Positions 52,106 through 60,364 of a stretch of DNA of 64,000 nucleotides are shown here, piece after piece (the stretch's first letter is position 1; each line of letters opens with the position of its first letter). The notes beneath the pieces are model-generated. The model was not told where the DNA came from, made no database searches, and was given only the letters and a program-made list of their open reading frames with translations. The DNA lies in contig DAOKZI010000002.1 of the NCBI GenBank assembly GCA_035325705.1, forward strand, positions 124,001-188,000, read 5' to 3'. Source of the DNA: Ga0077536 sp035325705 (lineage in GTDB: Bacteria; Pseudomonadota; Gammaproteobacteria; Ga0077536). Position numbers and translations under genes: made by a program.

Positions 52106-55100
52106 TCAAGGCGTACGCGCTTCCGCCGGCAACAGGATGCCCTCGTCGACGATGTCGAGCCGCGCGAGTCCGGCGATCGTCGGCAGCGGCGGCCGGTTCT
52201 GGCGCGCGGCGATGATCGCTTCCGCGCTGCCCTCCTCACCACTCGGCGCGAGCGGCGGCTGCGGCGTCGGCACCCCGTTCGGATCGAAGACCGTCAGCGT
52301 GCCGTCGACATAGACGATGCGATAGTTCGTCGCCGTCAGACCCGAGGGCGTGATCGCATAGCGCCCGGCGGGCGAGGCGAGCTCGGCTGCGGTGGTATAG
52401 ACCAGCGTACCGCCCAGCACCGAGCGATCCTCGCCGAAGGCGAAATTCTCGAAGCTCGCGGCGAAGGGCGGATTCGCGACACCGACGGCGCGCGAGGCGT
52501 CCATCGCCCGCACCGTCAGCGGCCGCGGCACGATATCGAAGCTGCCCGGCGTGAAGCTCAGCGCGTAGTTCGGATTGCCGAGCGTGCCCTGCGTCACCGC
52601 ATAGGCGCCGACGTCTTCGCCCGGGGCGCGTGCGAGACGGCCGGTGAGCGCGCCCTCGGGGATCGCCGCGAGGGAGCCGCCCGTGACCGTGTAGCCGAGC
52701 ACGGGATCGGGATCCCCGTACTGCTTGCCGTCGCCCGTCACGGCAATCGTCACCGCACGCGGCGTGATGCTCAGGCTGCCGGGCGTGAAGTCGATGGCGT
52801 AGTTCGGATTGCCGAGCGTGCCCTGCGTGATCGCATAGCTGCCGACCGTCTCACCGGCGCTGCGCGCGAGCGCGCCCTCCAGCGCGCCGCCTGGAATCGT
52901 CGCCAGCGAACCCGCCGTCAGCGTGTAGCCGAGCGCCGGATCGGGATCGCCGAAGATCTTCGCCGCCGGATCGGCCGCGATCGAGATCGGACGCGGTGTG
53001 ATGTCGAAATGGCCGGGCTGGAACGTGATGGCATAGTTCGGATTCGCGAGCGTGCCTCGATTGATGCCGTAGCTGCCGACATTCTCGCCGGGCGCACGCG
53101 CGAGGCTGCCGCGCAGCGCGCCTTCGGCAATCGTCGCGAGCGAGCCGGCGCTGACGGTGTAGCCCAGCGCCGGATCGACGTCGCCGAACACCTTGCCCGC
53201 GGCGTTCGCGCTGATGGTGATCGCGCGCGATGCGATCGTGAAGCTCGCCGGCAGCACCGTCACGGCATAGCCGATCGGCGACGGCGCGGGCGTCGCGCCG
53301 ATCGCATAGGCGCCCACGTTCTCACCCGGTGCGCGCGTCAAGCCGCCGTCGAACACATCGGCGAGCGCGTCGCCGACGAGGAGGCCCGCGCTCGTGTAGC
53401 CGAAGCTCGCCGGATCGGCGTCGCCGAAGATCTTGCCGGCGTCCAGCGCCGTGACCGTCAAGGTCGGCCGGAACGAGTAGACGAAATGATTGCCGTCCTC
53501 GATCGTCGCCGGCGGCGCCGAATCGATCGTGCGGCCGTAGAAATTCGGCCGCGCGTTGCCCGGCGCGAGGCCGTTCGGCACGTTGCCGGCGGGGCTCGTC
53601 GCGTAGACCAGCCAGCGGCCGTTCGGCGCCGAGATCGCGCCCGCGCCGGCGTCGTTGATGAAGTTGCCGTTGCGCGCCGCGAGCACGACGTCGCCGTTCG
53701 TGCTCGTCACGCCCGCGCCGGCGGCGATGCGCAGATCGCCGTTGGCCGTCGCCGTGAAAGCGCCGCCGCTGGACGAGCCCGCGAGCAGCAGCGCATTCGC
53801 GTCGTTCAGGCGCACGCTGCCTGCGCTCGTGCGCGCGGCGACCGCGCCGACGAAGTCGTTTGCGGAATGATACAGCGCGATCGCGCCCGCGCCGGCGTCG
53901 ACCTCGGTGCGGCCGCCGATGTGCAGCGCGCCGCTCCCGGTAATGTCGCCGTTCGTCGTGAGCCGCAGATCGCCGTTCACGCGCGCCGCGGACAGCGCGA
54001 TCGCGCCGCCGCCGCTGACGGCGAGACTCGCGAGCGGCGCGGCCTCGCCGATGGCGCCCTGCAGGCTCACCGGCCCTGCGCCGTTCAGCACCAGCGCGCG
54101 CGGCGCGCCGTCGCTGTCGATGGTCGCCGTCGGGCCGAAGTCGATGGTGCCGCCGGCGCCGGGCGTCGCGCCGACGCCCGGCCGGCTCGTGATGGCGACA
54201 TCGGCAGCGAGCCTGACGGGTCCGTCGATCCTCACCGCGCCGCTCGCACCGCCTGCGCCAGCGAGTCCCCCGCCGCCGCTGGTGAGGATGTCCTGCGTGA
54301 GCGTGAGACGCGGATTCGTGCCGGCCGTGCGCAGTGACACCGCACCGCCGGCCCCGCCGGCGCCGCTGCTCGCGGCGGTCGCGCCGCTGGTATCGATCGC
54401 GCCGGCCGCGATCGTATTGCCCGCGATCGACACCGCACCGCCGTCGCTGCCGGCCCCGGTCGTGGTCGTGCCGCGCGTCGTGACATTGCCGAGCGTGACG
54501 GCGCCGCTCGTGCCCGCATCGATGGTGACGGCGCCGCCGGCCGCGTTCGGCAGGCCCGTCGTCGTGATGTTCCCGGTGGTGACGCCGCCGCCAGCCGCGA
54601 GGCTCACGGCGGCCAGCGGCGTCGCGTCGCCGAGCGCGCCGCTCGTGAGCCGGCCGCTGCCGGCCTCGACGGTGAAGGCGCGACGCGCGCCGCTGCTGCT
54701 GTCGACCGTCGCCAGCGACACATCGCCTCCCGCACCGGGCGTGCCACCCGCACCGCCGGCGGCGGCGATCGCGACGGCTCCGCCGAGGATCAAGGGATCG
54801 GCCGTCGTCAGCGCGCCGCCTGCACCGCCGGCGCCGCTGCCCGTGCCGTCGCCGCCGCGCGCGCTGACATTGCCGTTCAAGACCAATAACGGCATCGCGC
54901 GCGTCGAATCGAGCGTGATCGTGCCGGCGCGGCCGCCGACACTATGGCTGCCACCGGCCTTGCCGCCGTCGGCATTGAGACCGCGCGCGCTGACGCTACC
55001 GCCGGACAGCGCGATGTCGCCACCGCTGCGACCCGCTCCCGTGGAGCTGCCGCCGGCGGCCGTCAGCGAGGCCGCCGTGACGTTCAGCGCGCCCTGCGGG

Positions 55101-56887
55101 CTCGCGCCGAGATCGATCGCGCCGCCGTCGCGGCCGGCCGTGCCGGTGGTCGTGAGACTGCCGAGCACGGTGACGTTCTGCCCCGTTGCCGTGATGCTGC
55201 CGCCGCCGGTCGTGATCGGCGTGCGCAGCGCGACGTTGCCGATGCCGTTGGCGTCGCTGTCCGCGCGCAGCACCACGTTGAGCCGGCCGACCGCGCTGCC
55301 GCCGGTCTGCGCGATCGGTGCGGTGATGCCGATGTCGTTGTGCGCGCTCAAGCTCAGCGTGACGTCGGCGGCGCCGGCGGACTTTTGGATGACGGGGCTG
55401 CCGAGCAGCGTGATGTCGCCCGCGCCGCTGCCGCCTGCGCCGGTCGCGATGGTGACGTTCTGGCCGGCGTTCAGGGCCGCGGTGATCAGGTTCGCGCCCA
55501 AGGTCGCGCCGCTCGCCGTCGAGGTCCAATTCGGCCCGTTCACGCAGCCGCCGAGACCGACACACTGGTTCGCGTTGGCCGAGATCACGACGTTCAGCGG
55601 ATCGATGAGCCAGGTGCCCGGCGCGCCCGCCGCGGCCTTGACCAGCGGCGTGGCGGTGAGCTCGAAGCCGCGCTTGCCCGAGGTTTCCACGAAGCCGCCG
55701 TCGCCGCCCGCCGCGCCGCCGGTCGCGGCGAGCCGGCCGTGGACGCGCGCACTGTCCTCGGCGTAGACGACGATTTCGCCGCCGTCGCCCTGCGCGCCGG
55801 CGCTCGCGTCGAGGCGCGCGTCGCGGCCGATGAACACGGCCTCGCTGTTCGGCAATGGTCCTTGCCCCTGCCGGCTGCCGCCGACGTGGACGGTGCCGCC
55901 GCCCGCTTCGCCCGAGGCATCGACCTGCGCCGCGTCGATCAGCGCAATGCGCCGGCCCGTGATCTCGATCGCGCCGCCCGCCTCGCCGGCTTCGTCGCCG
56001 CGCGCCGCGAGCGTGCCGCTCACCTGCACCACGCCGCCCTCGCCGCCGCCGAGGCGCACGACGCCGCCGACGCTGCCGACGCTGTTCGCCTCGATCACGC
56101 CGTCGTTGTTGACGACGGTGTCGAGCAGCGCGTCGCGCGCATGGGCCGTCAGCAACACCGCGCCGCCGTCGGCGCGGATCGCACCGTGGTTCTCCACGAG
56201 CGCATCGAGGGTCGCGCGATCGACGCTGAGCTCGACGAGGCTGGCATCGTCGAGACGCAGGCTGATCTGCTCCCCGGCCGCGAGCGCGACCGTGCCGCGC
56301 GGCGCTTCGATGCGGCCCGCGTTCGTGACCTGCCGGCCGAGCAGTGCGACATAGCCGCCTTCGGCCGCGCGCAGCGAGCCTTCGTTGACGACGCGGCCTT
56401 CGCCGCCGGTGTCCGTGAAGCGGGCGCTGCCGGCCATGAAGTCCTGCGCCGAGAGAGCGAGCGTCGAGGCGACCAGGCCGCCGACGTCGACCTGCGCGCC
56501 CTGGCCGAACAGCACGCCCTGCGGATTGACGAGATACACCTGGCCGTTGGCGAGGATGCGGCCGTGGATCTCCGAGGGTGCGCCGCCGATCACGCGATTC
56601 AGTGCCACCGCCGAAGCATCGGGCTGGCGGAATTCGGTGCGTTCGCCGGCGGCGAGCGAGAACGACTGCCAGTCGATCGCGAGCCGCAAGGACTGCTGCG
56701 TGATCACTTGATTGCCGGGGCTGCCGCCGATGCTGCCGCGGCCGCCGACTACGACGCCGCCGCTGGGATCGGCGACCGCCGCCTGCGCGGCGAGGCCCAG
56801 CGTGAGGGTGAGACGGCGCACGGCGATGCGCCGGCGCGGGCGCTGCTCGACGCGCAGGCGCGCCGGACGAATGACGATCTGAGACAT
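52106..56887 (-). CDS. TpsA exoprotein, filamentous haemagglutinin-like with MBG repeats
   Basis: A 1593-residue secreted beta-helix protein. After a long basic leader and hydrophobic export signal (RRLTLTLGLAAQAAVA), the TPS domain (about 40-270) has the hallmark NPQGVLFGQGAQVDVGGLVA and RVIGGAPSEIHGRILANGQV. A Gly/Ala/Thr/Ser-rich repeat region follows (about 280-1130). Then come about five tandem MBG-type repeats (about 1140-1530): units with AKIFGDPDPALGYTLTAGSL and GNPNYAIDFTPGSLSITPRA. A short Pro-rich tail has no obvious membrane anchor. It is exported by the downstream TpsB and probably acts in adhesion or aggregation. The MBG repeats are close copies, suggesting recent unequal expansion. 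The frame is unbroken. Confidence 0.93.
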   Translation of the reverse strand: MSQIVIRPARLRVEQRPRRRIAVRRLTLTLGLAAQAAVADPSGGVVVGGRGSIGGSPGNQVITQQSLRLAIDWQSFSLAAGERTEFRQPDASAVALNRVIGGAPSEIHGRILANGQVYLVNPQGVLFGQGAQVDVGGLVASTLALSAQDFMAGSARFTDTGGEGRVVNEGSLRAAEGGYVALLGRQVTNAGRIEAPRGTVALAAGEQISLRLDDASLVELSVDRATLDALVENHGAIRADGGAVLLTAHARDALLDTVVNNDGVIEANSVGSVGGVVRLGGGEGGVVQVSGTLAARGDEAGEAGGAIEITGRRIALIDAAQVDASGEAGGGTVHVGGSRQGQGPLPNSEAVFIGRDARLDASAGAQGDGGEIVVYAEDSARVHGRLAATGGAAGGDGGFVETSGKRGFELTATPLVKAAAGAPGTWLIDPLNVVISANANQCVGLGGCVNGPNWTSTASGATLGANLITAALNAGQNVTIATGAGGSGAGDITLLGSPVIQKSAGAADVTLSLSAHNDIGITAPIAQTGGSAVGRLNVVLRADSDANGIGNVALRTPITTGGGSITATGQNVTVLGSLTTTGTAGRDGGAIDLGASPQGALNVTAASLTAAGGSSTGAGRSGGDIALSGGSVSARGLNADGGKAGGSHSVGGRAGTITLDSTRAMPLLVLNGNVSARGGDGTGSGAGGAGGALTTADPLILGGAVAIAAAGGAGGTPGAGGDVSLATVDSSSGARRAFTVEAGSGRLTSGALGDATPLAAVSLAAGGGVTTGNITTTGLPNAAGGAVTIDAGTSGAVTLGNVTTRGTTTTGAGSDGGAVSIAGNTIAAGAIDTSGATAASSGAGGAGGAVSLRTAGTNPRLTLTQDILTSGGGGLAGAGGASGAVRIDGPVRLAADVAITSRPGVGATPGAGGTIDFGPTATIDSDGAPRALVLNGAGPVSLQGAIGEAAPLASLAVSGGGAIALSAARVNGDLRLTTNGDITGSGALHIGGRTEVDAGAGAIALYHSANDFVGAVAARTSAGSVRLNDANALLLAGSSSGGAFTATANGDLRIAAGAGVTSTNGDVVLAARNGNFINDAGAGAISAPNGRWLVYATSPAGNVPNGLAPGNARPNFYGRTIDSAPPATIEDGNHFVYSFRPTLTVTALDAGKIFGDADPASFGYTSAGLLVGDALADVFDGGLTRAPGENVGAYAIGATPAPSPIGYAVTVLPASFTIASRAITISANAAGKVFGDVDPALGYTVSAGSLATIAEGALRGSLARAPGENVGSYGINRGTLANPNYAITFQPGHFDITPRPISIAADPAAKIFGDPDPALGYTLTAGSLATIPGGALEGALARSAGETVGSYAITQGTLGNPNYAIDFTPGSLSITPRAVTIAVTGDGKQYGDPDPVLGYTVTGGSLAAIPEGALTGRLARAPGEDVGAYAVTQGTLGNPNYALSFTPGSFDIVPRPLTVRAMDASRAVGVANPPFAASFENFAFGEDRSVLGGTLVYTTAAELASPAGRYAITPSGLTATNYRIVYVDGTLTVFDPNGVPTPQPPLAPSGEEGSAEAIIAARQNRPPLPTIAGLARLDIVDEGILLPAEARTP

Positions 56888-57102
56888 CGACGGTACTTCC
56901 CTATGTTTCTGACTTCCCTGCGTGGCGCTCGCCGACTCCCTCACGCGACCGCGCGAGGACTGCTTATGGCGAGCCAGGCGGGCGCCGCGGCGCCCGCTTC
57001 GACCCCTTAAAGTGGTGACTATATCGTGAGCGCGATCGCAGCTCTCCGGAATCTTTCCTCATGCGCCTCGCTTGCGGCGCATGAGGAGGAGCGCGAACGC
57101 GC

Positions 57103-57666
57103 TCAGAACCCTAGCGCGCCGCTCAAGAGCTGCGCAGTCGAGGCGCCGCCCTGCTGTTTCACGTAATCGACGATCACGGGCACGAACTTGCCGATCAGCT
57201 TCTGTTTCATGCCGAGCTGTTCGAAGGCCGGCGCGAGCTGCTGCAGCGTCGCGAGCTTGCCGCCGACCCCCGCCGCGGCCTCGCCGCCCAGCGCGCTGGT
57301 CCCGCCGAGCGCCGTGGCGCCGTCGAGCGCGCCGCTGCCGCCCAGGGCCTTGGCCGCCGCGCTGGCCAGTGCGCCGGTCCCGGAGCTCGGCGCCGCCGTG
57401 CCCAGCGCCGGCGCGGCCGCGAGGTAGCTGCTCATGTCCGGGACCGCATTGCTCAGCTTGGCGAAATTGCCGGCCGTCATCTGGTTCTTCGCGAGCTGGA
57501 AGATCGAGCCGGCACCGCCGACGGCCTGGGGCTGGCTGACGCCGAGCTTGCCGACGAGCAGCTCGCTCAGGCCCGCGGCCGGGGCGGCCGAAGACCAGAG
57601 ACCGCCGAGGCCGGCCGAAAGAACGACGAGCAAGGCACGGAGGCGCATGGAGTAGGGTTTGAACAT
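57103..57666 (-). CDS. DUF2780-domain exported protein (VcgC/VcgE-like)
   Basis: A 187-residue exported protein with signal peptide MFKPYSMRLRALLVVLSAGL... cleaved near PAAG. The mature part starts LSELLVGKLGVSQPQAVGGA, then AGSIFQLAKNQMTAGNFAKL with an internal Ala/Gly/Ser-rich linker (about 85-125). It ends LAPAFEQLGMKQKLIGKFVP and VIVDYVKQQGG. This is the DUF2780 pattern, often with unknown function. The Ala/Gly linker is unusually long. The start follows AGGAGTT. Convergent or neighbouring genes give no functional hint; the gene upstream on the opposite strand encodes a lipoprotein. Confidence 0.85.
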   Translation of the reverse strand: MFKPYSMRLRALLVVLSAGLGGLWSSAAPAAGLSELLVGKLGVSQPQAVGGAGSIFQLAKNQMTAGNFAKLSNAVPDMSSYLAAAPALGTAAPSSGTGALASAAAKALGGSGALDGATALGGTSALGGEAAAGVGGKLATLQQLAPAFEQLGMKQKLIGKFVPVIVDYVKQQGGASTAQLLSGALGF

Positions 57667-57961
57667 GGATGAACTCCTGTCGATGAAGCGGTGATCCGGC
57701 ACCGTGGCCCAGTGTACAGATTCCCGCGGCGGTCGGGCCCCGGGCGCATCGGGTGCGCGAGCGTTCGATGCGCGGAGTCAAATCCGGATCGGCGCCGGGC
57801 TTGCGAATCCGAACGAATCCGGGCTGCGTTCGCTCAGCGCTTTCTTACACTGCCCGCTGGACCGGACGGGAGCAGCATCGATGGCGATGGATGAACGGGC
57901 GCGTAACGGGCGGGATTCTCGGCCTTCAATCCGGCGCAGCCCAACGCCGATATCGAGCTCG

Positions 57962-58702
57962 ATGTCCATTTCTCTTGCCCGCGCGCCGCTGCTCGCCTGC
58001 CTGCTGTTCCTCGCGGGCTGCGCCGGCGCACCGGCACCGCGCCCGGACGCGGTGCCGGGCGATTGGGCGGGCAGCCTCGGGCCGGGCGGCGTCGCGCGCT
58101 GGCACACGAGCTGTTTCCGCATGCCCTTCGCCGCCGACGGCCGCCCGGTGTGGGGGCGCGATCTGCTGCTCGCCGATCGCGTGCTCGCGCCGCTGCTCGC
58201 CGCCCATCGTGGTGACATCGCCCTGTGGCGCTTCCATCGGCGGGCGGCGAACGACGCGGCCGGCCATCAATTCAGCCTGCTGCTGTACACCAGCGACGCG
58301 GTCTATGCGGCGATCGTCGCGGCCATCGAGGCCGATCCGATCGTCGCGCGGCTGCGCCAGGAAGCGCAGTTGACGAGCGTGCAATACGATTGTCGCGCGG
58401 CCCAGTCGCGACCCGAGCTCGGTGCCACCAGCGATCCCGCCTGGGATCCCGCGATTCAGCGCACTTGGCCGTATTTCATCATGGGCGTCAGCGCGAGCTG
58501 GCTCGCGCTCGTGCACGATCTGGCCGCCGCACCGCCGGCGAACGCACCGGCTGCCGAAGCCGATCCCGTCGGCTTCTATACGGCGATCGACGCGCGCATC
58601 GCCGAGCTGTGGGCAGGTCAGGGCCAGCACGCCTACCTGCACCACCTGAGCGGCCTGTACGGCTACAAGCCGCTGCGCATCCAGACCTGGATGCAGTTCT
58701 GA
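57962..58702 (+). CDS. Putative lipoprotein of unknown function
   Basis: A 246-residue protein with lipoprotein signal MSISLARAPLLACLLFLAGC; the LAGC lipobox gives lipidated Cys20, with Ala at +2, consistent with outer-membrane sorting. The mature protein has WHTSCFRMPFAADGRPVWGR, ALWRFHRRAANDAAGHQFSL and GLYGYKPLRIQTWMQF at the end, with Cys in both halves. Homologous hypothetical lipoproteins exist in related gammaproteobacteria, but I know no function. The ATG at 57962 is chosen because it opens the signal peptide. The 295-bp spacer to the divergent DUF2780 gene holds no repeat that I recognise. Confidence 0.8.
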   Translation: MSISLARAPLLACLLFLAGCAGAPAPRPDAVPGDWAGSLGPGGVARWHTSCFRMPFAADGRPVWGRDLLLADRVLAPLLAAHRGDIALWRFHRRAANDAAGHQFSLLLYTSDAVYAAIVAAIEADPIVARLRQEAQLTSVQYDCRAAQSRPELGATSDPAWDPAIQRTWPYFIMGVSASWLALVHDLAAAPPANAPAAEADPVGFYTAIDARIAELWAGQGQHAYLHHLSGLYGYKPLRIQTWMQF

Positions 58703-58761
58703 GCCCCTTTCGTAACCCGGCATTGGCATATCGATGCGCCGAAGATCCCGGGTTGCGCTAC

Positions 58762-58961
58762 GCGCTAAGGTATCCCCCCGGATTGAGGTGGGGCATAAGC
58801 AGATTCGCCGGCACTTTCTCGTCATTCCCGCGCAGGCGGGAATCCCCAGAGTGGGCTCGGCGCCGACTGGACTCCCGCCTGCGCGGGAGTGACGGACTTT
58901 TAGGATGATTTATCCCTACTTCCGCCTCCTGCGCCGTGGAATTCGGGGGATACTTTAGCGC
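58762..58961. mobile_element. MITE-like element with about 20-bp terminal inverted repeats
   Basis: The left end reads GCGCTAAGGTATCCCCC (from 58762) and the right end, reversed, GCGCTAAAGTATCCCCC (to 58961); both continue into a shared GAATT/GGATT. The 200-bp element has no gene. Inside is an inverted pair of dRS3-like repeats (58821-58845 and 58869-58895). Outside are the two halves of a GTAGCCCGG-type repeat: GGTTGCGCTACGC on the left and GCAGCGGAACCCGGG on the right. This is consistent with insertion into that older repeat. No transposase is present, so it would need to be mobilised in trans. Confidence 0.5.
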
Positions 58962-59026
58962 GCAGCGGAACCCGGGCTACGAAGATCACTGCCACGCGTG
59001 ATCGGTGCGGCGAGGTCTTTGTCGCT

Positions 59027-60364
59027 TCAGCGCTCGCGGGCCGCTTCGTGCGTATACCTCAACAGCGGGCTCAGCAGGTATTGCACGACGCGCCGCCGGC
59101 CCATCGCGAGCTCGACCGTGGCGCGCATGCCGGGTTCAACGATGAGATCCCGGCCGGGCAGGCGCGTCGAGTCGAGTGCGATCTGCGCGAGGAAATAGGA
59201 CTCTTCGTCGGGCTGATGCACCGCGTCGTCCGAGAGCCGGGCGACGCGCCCGTTCAGCGTGCCGTAGCGCGTGTAGTCGTAGGCATCGAACTTGACGACC
59301 GCGCGCTGGCCGATGTGCACGAAGCCGATGTCGCGCTGCGCGACGCGCGCCTCGACTTCCAGCGGCGAGGCGGCCGGGGCGATCGCCATCAGCGGTTCGA
59401 CCGGCCCGACGACCCCGCCCTCGGTATGCACGGTGAGCTGCTGCACCGTGCCTGCGATCGGGGCGATCAATCGCGTCAGCTCGAGGCTGCGCGCATTGTT
59501 CGTACGCGCTTCGCGACAGCTCGCGAGTCGGCGCACGACGTCTTCGCGTTCGGCGGCCCAGCGCGCGCGGAACTGCGCCGCGCTCGCCGCGCGCCTTTCG
59601 GCCAGCGCAGCGAGCGCGGCCGCGAGCGCCCGCGCCTCGTCGCGCCGCGCGGCGAGCTCCTGCTCCGTAGCGATACGTTCGCGCTCGACGGCGAGCCAGT
59701 GCACGCGCGCGACGACGCCTTTTTCCGTCAGCGCGCGATGGGCCTCGGCCGACTCCGCGATCAGCGGCAGCGTGCGGACGAGCTGCGCGACGCGCGCGAG
59801 CGAGGCCGCGCGTGCCGCCTCCTTTTCGCGCCGCTCGTCGTCGAGGCTGGCGAGCGAGGCGCGGTAGTCCGCGAGCTGCAGGTCGAACTGCTGGGCGGCG
59901 CGCGCATGGGCGGGCGATACCGATGCGCGCGCGGCCGCGACGAAGCGCAGATCCGCGGCGGGCATCACGGCCTGCGTCGCCGCCACGAGCTGCGCGAGGC
60001 GCTCGGCGTCGAGCGCGAGCGAGGCGCATTCGGCCGCGAGCCGCGCGGCCTCGGCGCGCGCGGCCGTCGCATCGAGCTCGACCAACAGCTCACCGGCCGC
60101 GACGCGCTGGCCTTCGCGCACGTGCAACCGCGCGATCACCGCCGTCGCATGCGCCTGCACGAGCTTGGTGCGGCCGGTGGCGACCACGCGGCCAGGCGCG
60201 ACGCCGACGATGTCCACGCGCCCGATCACGCTCCACGCCGCGGCAATGATGGCGCACAGCACGATGCTCCACAGCAAGCAGCGCGCAGCCGGCAGCGGCG
60301 GCGTCTCCACGATCTCTTGCGCGGCAGGCAGAAACTCGAGCTCGGGATCGCGGCGCTTGCTCAT
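59027..60364 (-). CDS. HlyD-family type I secretion membrane-fusion protein
   Basis: A 445-residue periplasmic adaptor. A short cytoplasmic N-terminus is followed by one transmembrane helix (LLWSIVLCAIIAAAWSVI, about 29-46). A biotinyl-lipoyl-like half is GRTKLVQAHATAVIARLHVR and EGQRVAAGELLVELD (about 70-100). A long helical hairpin rich in Ala, Glu and Arg spans about 105-300. A C-terminal barrel domain has RLIAPIAGTVQQLTVHTEGG and LIVEPGMRATVELAMGRRRV (about 310-430). It links HlyB in the inner membrane to an outer-membrane TolC protein, which is not encoded here. The ATG overlaps the hlyB stop by four bases (ATGA). Confidence 0.93.
   Translation of the reverse strand: MSKRRDPELEFLPAAQEIVETPPLPAARCLLWSIVLCAIIAAAWSVIGRVDIVGVAPGRVVATGRTKLVQAHATAVIARLHVREGQRVAAGELLVELDATAARAEAARLAAECASLALDAERLAQLVAATQAVMPAADLRFVAAARASVSPAHARAAQQFDLQLADYRASLASLDDERREKEAARAASLARVAQLVRTLPLIAESAEAHRALTEKGVVARVHWLAVERERIATEQELAARRDEARALAAALAALAERRAASAAQFRARWAAEREDVVRRLASCREARTNNARSLELTRLIAPIAGTVQQLTVHTEGGVVGPVEPLMAIAPAASPLEVEARVAQRDIGFVHIGQRAVVKFDAYDYTRYGTLNGRVARLSDDAVHQPDEESYFLAQIALDSTRLPGRDLIVEPGMRATVELAMGRRRVVQYLLSPLLRYTHEAARER

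Noticed and set aside
53907..57010. Long forward-strand frames (619 and 688 codons) over the TpsA gene
   Set aside because: Their products are Pro/Ala- or Arg/Ala-rich low-complexity shadows. The reverse-strand TpsA has the full TPS domain and MBG repeats.
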